DNA of 5,964 nt from Solobacterium sp. (lineage in GTDB: Bacteria; Bacillota_I; Bacilli_A; Erysipelotrichales; Erysipelotrichaceae), in assembly GCA_016284975.1 (NCBI GenBank), contig JAEEPV010000318.1, positions 1-5,964 of the forward strand. The letters are read 5' to 3'. How positions within the stretch are numbered: position 1 is the first letter of the stretch; each line of letters opens with the position of its first letter. This document shows, piece after piece, positions 1-4,369 of this stretch. The translations under genes were made by a program, and so were the position numbers. The notes under the pieces are model-generated. The model saw nothing but the letters and a program-made list of their open reading frames with translations. It did not search any database and was not told the DNA's origin.

Positions 1-1
1 A

Positions 2-103
2 GATCATCTCGAATTGAAATGGGAGTATATCTCTTCTTTTCGTCATGCGCAAAATGATGATCACAAATTTATCTGGAAATTCATCAAAAACTTATTGACT
101 TAA
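2..103 (+). CDS. Possible C-terminal end of an upstream gene (5' truncated)
   Basis: From base 2 one frame stays open for 33 codons and stops at TAA 101-103. The predicted tail is hydrophilic and aromatic, begins DHLELKWEYISSF and ends in a helix-like FIWKFIKNLL. The two other forward frames are less convincing; frame 1 stops at 55-57. An amphipathic C-terminal helix with Lys and Phe would suit many regulators or enzymes, including LysR-type regulators, but no motif identifies a family. The DNA is AT-rich, so a chance open frame of this length is quite possible. If it is real, the gene ends about 112 bases before the start of the double-glycine protein, on the same strand. I do not assign a function. 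Confidence 0.4.
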   Translation, partial: DHLELKWEYISSFRHAQNDDHKFIWKFIKNLLT

Positions 104-121
104 GTTATCGAATTTTATGTT
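95..121 (+). promoter_or_regulatory. Weak candidate promoter for the double-glycine protein gene
   Basis: TTGACT (95-100) matches the -35 consensus at five of six positions. The best -10 at plausible distance is TATGTT (116-121), but the spacer is only 15 bases. An 8-base perfect palindrome ACTTAAGT (98-105) overlaps the -35 and could be an operator or chance. A second -10-like TATAAC lies at 183-188 without a good -35 partner. If this promoter is used, the 5' leader of the small gene would be about 85-90 bases of A-rich RNA. The whole stretch 1-215 is low in GC, so such matches are expected by chance; treat as tentative. Confidence 0.25.
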
Positions 122-215
122 TTTTGTTGAAAGGAAGTGTAAAAAACAAAAGAGTAAGAGGATTTTTGAAAAAATATTCGTATATAACAATGGAAGAAAA
201 AGGAGAACAACAAAC

Positions 216-506
216 ATGAGCGAAAACAAAATAAAAGATGAACAGCTTAATGCAGTATCCGGCGGAAGCTGGAAGATCACAGAAGCGGAAGCAGAGATGG
301 CTGGTCTGACCTTAAGAAATGAAGATGGCACTTCAGGTGAGTTTGGCTATTTATGGAATACCGGTGATTACTACTGGAACGGTCAGAAAGTCGATCCTAC
401 TCAGGCAGAAGCGATTGTGGTTTTTGTCAAAAAGAATGGCTACAGACCACAGACGGTAGAGGAAGCAGTCAATGCCTATCACAAGAATTACACACCGAGC
501 TTCTGA
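216..506 (+). CDS. Small double-glycine-leader protein, candidate secreted bacteriocin-like or signalling peptide
   Basis: The protein has 96 residues. ATG 216 is chosen because AGGAGA (201-206) lies 9 bases upstream and because translation from it puts a typical double-glycine leader at the very N-terminus: MSENKIKDEQLNAVSGG, with hydrophobic L11 and V14 at the usual spacing before G16-G17. An in-frame ATG at 117 would add 33 basic residues but has no ribosome-binding site. Cleavage after G17 would release 79 residues starting SWKITEAEAE. This part has no cysteine, so thioether or disulfide bridges are excluded. It is acidic by my count (11 Asp/Glu against 7 Lys/Arg) and holds an aromatic cluster around W47-W54 (YLWNTGDYYWNG) followed by two likely helices (about 60-75 and 79-90). 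No modification enzyme lies nearby. Leaders like this are normally recognised by C39-type exporters, and one begins 1.7 kb downstream. I do not recognise the core family. The leader call is good; secretion and function are inferred. Confidence 0.8.
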   Translation: MSENKIKDEQLNAVSGGSWKITEAEAEMAGLTLRNEDGTSGEFGYLWNTGDYYWNGQKVDPTQAEAIVVFVKKNGYRPQTVEEAVNAYHKNYTPSF

Positions 507-594
507 TTAAAGCACCCTCTGATTTCTGTCATTCAGGAATACCGGCGCGGTGCCTGGCATCACATCAATATATTTTAAAATCGAGCAAATAGGA

Positions 595-635
595 AAAGAG
601 TGTCTGACCGATCCGAATCGGAGAAGACACTCTTT
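595..635 (-). terminator. Long hairpin between convergent genes; intrinsic terminator best suited to the cyclase transcript
   Basis: Arms AAAGAGTGTCT (595-605) and AGACACTCTTT (625-635) are perfectly complementary over 11 bases. Inside them CCGAT (608-612) pairs with ATCGG (617-621), leaving a small 2x3 internal loop and a four-base loop. On the minus strand the stem starts about 18 bases after the cyclase stop codon, and its 3' side runs into CTCTTTTCC, a short U-rich tract. On the plus strand the 3' side gives only TTT before CAAG, so termination of the double-glycine gene here would be weaker, although the hairpin could act in both directions or protect the 3' end. No better terminator was seen between 507 and 594, where there is only a weak inverted match and an AT-rich palindrome (572-581). 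Confidence 0.75.
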
Positions 636-652
636 CAAGTGGAATCTGTTTT

Positions 653-1417
653 TTACTGTTTCGGGGTAACAGCGACGGCACGTACCGGAAGACCGGTAGC
701 GCCTTTGATGCGTGGCCACATGACAAAGATCAGTGCACCGGCAGGGGCGACACGGTCGAGGTTATCCAGCACTTCAACCTGAAGCTTGCCGCAGTCGAGC
801 ACATACCGTTCGCAGGCAAGATCGCCGGCATTGGCGGCTTCTGCGGAGGCGTCGGTATCGAGTGTCTCATGTCCGTTGGCTGCCGCATTGCGTTCTTCGT
901 AGATGAACTTCAACGCTTCCAGGGACCAGCCGGGGAAGTTTTCACTGCCGTCCTCCGCAATACCGGACAGCTTATCCATATCCGGCCAGTTTTTCGCCCA
1001 GTCGGTACGGAGGGCGACAAATGCGCCGTCCGGAATCTGTCCGTACTTTACTTCATACGCAAGCAGATCTTCTCTCGTTACCGCATAGTGAACATCTTCT
1101 TTTACCTTGTCCGTGATGTCGACAACGCAGAGCGGATACATCATGTTCTCCGTGGAATACGCTTCGGAGAGTTCCCGGTTGCGGACAAAATGACCCGGGA
1201 AGTCAATGTGGGTGCCGAACTGTCCGGGAAATTTGAATGTCTGAATCAGACATTCGAGCATCGGATTGCCCCAGTCAAAGACGGTTTTACATACTTCGAC
1301 GGAACCTTCGGGGATGCCGGACCATACCGGACTGTCGTTGGACATTTCGTGTGAAAGCTCAACCCATTCGTAATTATTCTTCAGATCGTCTGCGAGCTCC
1401 CAGAGTTTGTAGGTCAT
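653..1417 (-). CDS. Cyclase / kynurenine formamidase-like family metal-dependent hydrolase
   Basis: The protein has 254 residues, a usual length for this family (PF04199 type). The start at 1417 is supported by AAAGGAGG (1427-1434 on the complement), 9 bases upstream. The family signature HxGTHxDxPxH is present as QFGTHIDFPGHF (residues 66-77). H70, D72 and H76 are kept, but the first His, normally a metal ligand, is Gln66. A second conserved block, GHETLDTDA (about 182-190), supplies H183, and E203 may be the later acidic ligand. The C-terminal block GATGLPVRAVAV is also typical. Relatives hydrolyse amide or lactam bonds (N-formylkynurenine, isatin) or are annotated as putative cyclases; the substrate here cannot be read from sequence. 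There is no signal peptide, so it is probably cytosolic. It is transcribed alone, convergent to the small double-glycine gene and divergent from the zinc-ribbon gene. No tryptophan-catabolism genes are near, so kynB is not assigned. Confidence 0.9.
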   Translation of the reverse strand: MTYKLWELADDLKNNYEWVELSHEMSNDSPVWSGIPEGSVEVCKTVFDWGNPMLECLIQTFKFPGQFGTHIDFPGHFVRNRELSEAYSTENMMYPLCVVDITDKVKEDVHYAVTREDLLAYEVKYGQIPDGAFVALRTDWAKNWPDMDKLSGIAEDGSENFPGWSLEALKFIYEERNAAANGHETLDTDASAEAANAGDLACERYVLDCGKLQVEVLDNLDRVAPAGALIFVMWPRIKGATGLPVRAVAVTPKQ

Positions 1418-1452
1418 GATTCTGTTCCTCCTTTCAGAAATCAGTTGTTTTT

Positions 1453-1480
1453 ATTGTAGCGTATTTACTACATGCGTGAA
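1453..1480 (-). promoter_or_regulatory. Candidate promoter of the cyclase gene
   Basis: On the minus strand, TACAAT (complement of 1453-1458) is a good -10 hexamer. TTCACG (complement of 1475-1480) is a four-of-six -35 at a 16-base spacing. This would place the transcript start about 20-30 bases before the ribosome-binding site at 1427-1434. A small imperfect dyad, TGTAG (1455-1459) and CTACA (1468-1472), overlaps the -10 and spacer and could be an operator, but 5-base arms are weak evidence. Confidence 0.45.
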
Positions 1481-1507
1481 GAGGTATTTGCCTAGTTTTT
1501 TAGTCTG

Positions 1508-1534
1508 TTTTTGGAACCAAAAGGGTTCGAAAAA
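1508..1534. promoter_or_regulatory. Inverted repeat in the divergent intergenic region, candidate operator
   Basis: TTTTTGGAACC (1508-1518) and GGTTCGAAAAA (1524-1534) are reverse complements over 11 bases, with a single mismatch at G1513/G1529, around a 5-base centre AAAAG. The right arm overlaps the presumed -35 of the zinc-ribbon gene, and the element lies upstream of the cyclase promoter. Neither strand has a U-tract after the stem, so it does not look like a terminator. Position and symmetry suit binding of a dimeric regulator that could affect both divergent genes. No regulator gene is present in the window to pair it with. Confidence 0.45.
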
Positions 1535-1555
1535 TATGCCGGAAATACATATAAT
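1526..1555 (+). promoter_or_regulatory. Promoter of the zinc-ribbon gene
   Basis: A perfect -10 hexamer TATAAT lies at 1550-1555. The -35 is weak: TTCGAA at 1526-1531 with an 18-base spacer, inside the right arm of the inverted repeat. Transcription would start near 1562, giving a 40-base leader that carries AGGGAGG (1589-1595) 6 bases before ATG 1602. A weak -35 overlapped by a dyad fits a promoter under regulator control. Confidence 0.55.
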
Positions 1556-1601
1556 TAAAACCAGCATCCGGAAGACGGCCGGGTAAGCAGGGAGGCACAA
1601 T

Positions 1602-2084
1602 ATGGGTTTGTTTGATAAGCTGTTTCCGAAAAAAGAGAATAAGATCGACAGGGCGATGGAAGATGCCTATGAGAATTTCGTTGAGAATAACCCGATTATA
1701 AAGAAGGCAAAACGTGTGATCAACGAGTCCGCAGACAGGATGACCGCTGAAATGGAAGAAGCAGCCTACGGAAGTGCGAAGTCAAAGCCGGGGGAACACG
1801 GCGATATCATGGAACACTTCGAAGAACGAAGCCGGGATTGGGATAAAATGTTCGATCAGATCGTGGATAAAGAACTCAGTCAGTATAAGATCTGTGAGGC
1901 GTGCGGCCAGGCGGTGCCGTCCGATCTCGACATCTGTCCGAACTGCAAAGCGAAACTTCCGGATCATACTGTAGCTGTATGGATCTGCAGGCATTGCGGC
2001 GCCAAAAACCGCACTCTCGATATGTACTGCAAAAACTGCGGTAAGAAATTCGAGCTGGTTCCCGAAGAAAACAAAGAAAAATAG
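1602..2084 (+). CDS. Small protein with two C-terminal zinc ribbons
   Basis: The protein has 160 residues; the start is set by AGGGAGG 6 bases upstream. Residues 1-95 are charged and predicted mostly helical, without a recognised domain; the N-terminus MGLFDKLFPKK is amphipathic and might touch membrane or partner protein. The C-terminal third has two CxxC...CxxC units: C98/C101 with C112/C115 (CEAC, CPNC) and C129/C132 with C143/C146 (CRHC, CKNC). Each has the spacing of a rubredoxin-like or zinc-ribbon knuckle pair, so two bound Zn ions are expected. There is no signal peptide and no clear transmembrane segment. Such zinc-ribbon proteins are common and mostly of unknown role, acting through protein or nucleic acid contacts. 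The gene has its own promoter and strong terminator, so it is probably monocistronic and not part of the exporter operon. The zinc-ribbon call is firm; function is unknown. Confidence 0.88.
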   Translation: MGLFDKLFPKKENKIDRAMEDAYENFVENNPIIKKAKRVINESADRMTAEMEEAAYGSAKSKPGEHGDIMEHFEERSRDWDKMFDQIVDKELSQYKICEACGQAVPSDLDICPNCKAKLPDHTVAVWICRHCGAKNRTLDMYCKNCGKKFELVPEENKEK

Positions 2085-2090
2085 GCAAAC

Positions 2091-2128
2091 AAAAAACATG
2101 TGGTATTTCAATTTACCCCATGTTTTTT
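2091..2128 (+). terminator. Strong intrinsic terminator after the zinc-ribbon gene
   Basis: Arms AAAAAACATGTGGTA (2091-2105) and TACCCCATGTTTTTT (2114-2128) pair over 15 bases with one mismatch, around an 8-base loop. The 3' arm ends in six T residues, and the hairpin starts 7 bases after the TAG stop (2082-2084). The A-run on the 5' side would make it function in either direction. It separates the zinc-ribbon transcript from the exporter operon, which therefore needs its own promoter. Confidence 0.9.
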
Positions 2129-2137
2129 ATTAAGTCT

Positions 2138-2146
2138 TGTTAAAAT
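2138..2146 (+). promoter_or_regulatory. Candidate extended -10 promoter of the exporter operon
   Basis: TGTTAAAAT reads as an extended -10 element (TGn followed by TAAAAT, five of six to consensus). It sits 10 bases after the terminator T-run and would start RNA near 2153, with a leader of about 21 bases. The expected -35 zone falls inside the terminator and has no good match, which is tolerated by extended -10 promoters. The ribosome-binding site is GGAGA (2164-2168), 5 bases before ATG 2174. Confidence 0.4.
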
Positions 2147-2173
2147 AAAAACAATTAATAAACGGAGATTGCG

Positions 2174-4357
2174 ATGAGAATTCCTGTAAGAATACAAATG
2201 ACCGCAGGTGAGAATGGTGCAGCTGCACTGTATATGATGCTGGGTTATTTCGGAAAATACGTTTCCATGGAAGAACTTCGGGAAATATGTGTTGCCTCGA
2301 GAAACGGTTCCAGTCCGGAACAGATCTGCAAAGCGGCAGAGTTTTATGGTCTGAATGCGGAGATAAAGGAGCTGAGCTTTGAGGAACTGAAGAACCAGAA
2401 GTTTCCGCTGGTCGTTCAATGGAGAAAACGGTACTACGGGATCATCAAGCGGATCTCACCCAAACTGGTGTATGCGATCGATCCTTCGAAGGGTGAAATC
2501 AAGATTCCGATCGAAAAGTTCAAGACAATGATTACCGGCAAGGCGATCCTCTTTTCCAAGGGGAAAGACTTTGTGCCGGGAGGCAAAAAGGACTCACTGC
2601 TGTCGCTGATCCTACCAAAGCTCAAGCCGCTGGCAAAGCCGATGTTTATCCTGCTGGTGCGGTCACTGATCTGTATCTGGCTGGATCTCACGCTGTCCAA
2701 AGGCATCAAATACTTTATGGATAATGTGGTGGCGAAAGGGAATGATTTTTCCTTCCTGCCGAGCTTTATTATTAACAATACCGATATCGAGGAAGATCCG
2801 ACGGTCCTGAGCGTGTTTTCAATGTTCTGGTTGTATGCGATCATGCTGGGAATGCTGTTCTTTACGATCTGGAAAGACCATGTGATCAACGATACCAGCC
2901 GCAGGATGTCTGCACAATCCGGCAGTAAGATGTTCAAACGCATGTTTGCCCTGCCGCTGAGTTTCTTTGAGCAGTACAGTGTCGGCGAACTGATGGGCCG
3001 GCTGGATGCGAACATCAGCCTTGATAATTCTCTTGTCGAATCGCTTGTGCCGCGAATCATCAACACCGTCATGGTGGTGTTCTATTTCGTCATGTTAATG
3101 GGATATAACCGGACGATCGCACTGATCTGTCTTGTGATCGAACTGATCAACATCGGTGTCGTGCTTTATCTGCAGGAGAAAAACGCAATCGTATCCCGGG
3201 CCATGGCAACCTCGAACAACGCGCTGCACTCCTCGGTGCTCAACGGTATGAACATGATTGATACCATCAAGTCCACCGGTTCGGAAAAGGCGTTCTTCAA
3301 TATGTGGTATCGGTCTCAGTCTCAGGCCAATGAAAGCAAGCTAACCAGCTTCTCGATCAACCGGGTCATTACCGCGGTGAATAATATTCACAGCTATCTG
3401 CTCTCCGGCATACAGCTGTTCCTGGGTGCCTACTTCATTACAAGAGGAATGTTTACCCTTGGTACGATGGCACTGTTCAATACCGTGCTTTCGCACATGC
3501 GGAATTCCCTGAGCAGTGCGCTCAGTTCGATCAACGCTCTGCAGACAATGCGTACCAACATTGAGCGGATCAACGATATCAACAACCGTCCGGTACGGGA
3601 AGAGATTCCGCTGCAGCCCGATATCGAGTATGACAAGCTGCCCGGACAGATCACGGTATCCCATGTCTGTTACCGGTATAACAAAGGTGATGACTTTGCG
3701 GTCAATGATGTAAGCCTGGAAGTAAATCCCGGCCAAATGGTGGCGATCGTCGGCGGAACCGGCTGCGGCAAGAGCACGCTGCTCAAGCTGATGGCGGATC
3801 TGTATACGCCGGAATCCGGTGAGATCTTATACTCCGGCAAGCACCGGTGGGAGATTCCGGATGTCGTATTCCATTCGTCCCTGACCGGTGTGGATCAGGA
3901 AACGGTTGTATTTGAAGATTCCATTTATTCCAACATCCGGATGTGGGATGAAACGATCGAAGATTATGAAGTTTATCTCGCTGCCCGCGATGCACAGATC
4001 CATAACCGGATCATGCGTGACCGGGACGGCTATGGCACAGCGATCCGGGAAAACGGCTCCAACTTCTCCGGCGGAGAACTGCAGCGTCTGGAACTGGCAA
4101 GAGCGCTCGCGCATGAACCGACCATGCTGTTTCTGGATGAGTTTACTTCCGCACTGGACGCATTAACGGAAAACAAAGTCATTCAGTCGATCCGAAACAA
4201 GGGAACGACCTGTGTCATAGTCGCTCACCGTCTTTCCACGATCGTGGACTGTGACCGGATCTACGTTATGGATAAAGGCAGAATCGTACAGGAAGGAACG
4301 CACAGTGAACTGTATGCCCAGGAAGGGCTGTACCGTCAGCTGATCGGTTCGCAATAG
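2174..4357 (+). CDS. NHLM/bacteriocin-type ABC exporter with a degenerate C39 peptidase domain
   Basis: The protein has 727 residues in the order: C39-like domain (about 1-130), six-helix membrane domain (about 155-450), ATPase domain (about 490-727). It resembles the peptidase/ATP-binding exporter of NHLM bacteriocin systems (NHLM_micro_ABC1 type), which cuts leader peptides at Gly-Gly and exports the product. The start lies right at the family N-terminus (IPVRIQM). In the peptidase domain Gln8 and Asp103 are kept, but the catalytic Cys of the ECGAA motif is Asn14 (ENGAA), and the catalytic His after the conserved Trp is Tyr87 (QWRKRYYG). Proteolysis should be abolished while leader binding may remain. 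The ATPase looks complete: Walker A GGTGCGKST (527-535), Q575, signature FSGGE (631-635, E in place of the usual Q), Walker B with D655/E656, D-loop SALD (659-662), H685. The next exporter follows after 12 bases, so they are cotranscribed and may form a heterodimer. The substrate is inferred to be a double-glycine peptide such as that at 216-506. Confidence 0.92.
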   Translation: MRIPVRIQMTAGENGAAALYMMLGYFGKYVSMEELREICVASRNGSSPEQICKAAEFYGLNAEIKELSFEELKNQKFPLVVQWRKRYYGIIKRISPKLVYAIDPSKGEIKIPIEKFKTMITGKAILFSKGKDFVPGGKKDSLLSLILPKLKPLAKPMFILLVRSLICIWLDLTLSKGIKYFMDNVVAKGNDFSFLPSFIINNTDIEEDPTVLSVFSMFWLYAIMLGMLFFTIWKDHVINDTSRRMSAQSGSKMFKRMFALPLSFFEQYSVGELMGRLDANISLDNSLVESLVPRIINTVMVVFYFVMLMGYNRTIALICLVIELINIGVVLYLQEKNAIVSRAMATSNNALHSSVLNGMNMIDTIKSTGSEKAFFNMWYRSQSQANESKLTSFSINRVITAVNNIHSYLLSGIQLFLGAYFITRGMFTLGTMALFNTVLSHMRNSLSSALSSINALQTMRTNIERINDINNRPVREEIPLQPDIEYDKLPGQITVSHVCYRYNKGDDFAVNDVSLEVNPGQMVAIVGGTGCGKSTLLKLMADLYTPESGEILYSGKHRWEIPDVVFHSSLTGVDQETVVFEDSIYSNIRMWDETIEDYEVYLAARDAQIHNRIMRDRDGYGTAIRENGSNFSGGELQRLELARALAHEPTMLFLDEFTSALDALTENKVIQSIRNKGTTCVIVAHRLSTIVDCDRIYVMDKGRIVQEGTHSELYAQEGLYRQLIGSQ

Positions 4358-4369
4358 GCAGGTGACGTT

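Noticed and set aside
117..215. N-terminal extension of the double-glycine protein from ATG 117
   Set aside because: There is no ribosome-binding site before 117, the 33 added residues are an A-rich, Lys/Arg-rich stretch, and ATG 216 has AGGAGA at 9 bases and yields a perfect leader.
512..553. Inverted match GCACC/GGTGC after the small peptide gene as its own terminator
   Set aside because: The arms are only 5 bases with a 32-base loop and no T-run, so it is not credible as an intrinsic terminator.
572..581. Perfect palindrome ATTTTAAAAT
   Set aside because: It is AT-only in an AT-rich gap and is expected by chance; nothing ties it to a site.
869..1354. Plus-strand open frame of 161 codons inside the cyclase gene
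   Set aside because: It lies entirely antisense to a gene with clear family motifs, has no good ribosome-binding site and shows no recognisable domain.
2434..3072. Minus-strand open frame of 212 codons inside the first exporter
   Set aside because: It is antisense to the well-supported exporter, and its protein is low-complexity Ser/Ile-rich without motifs.
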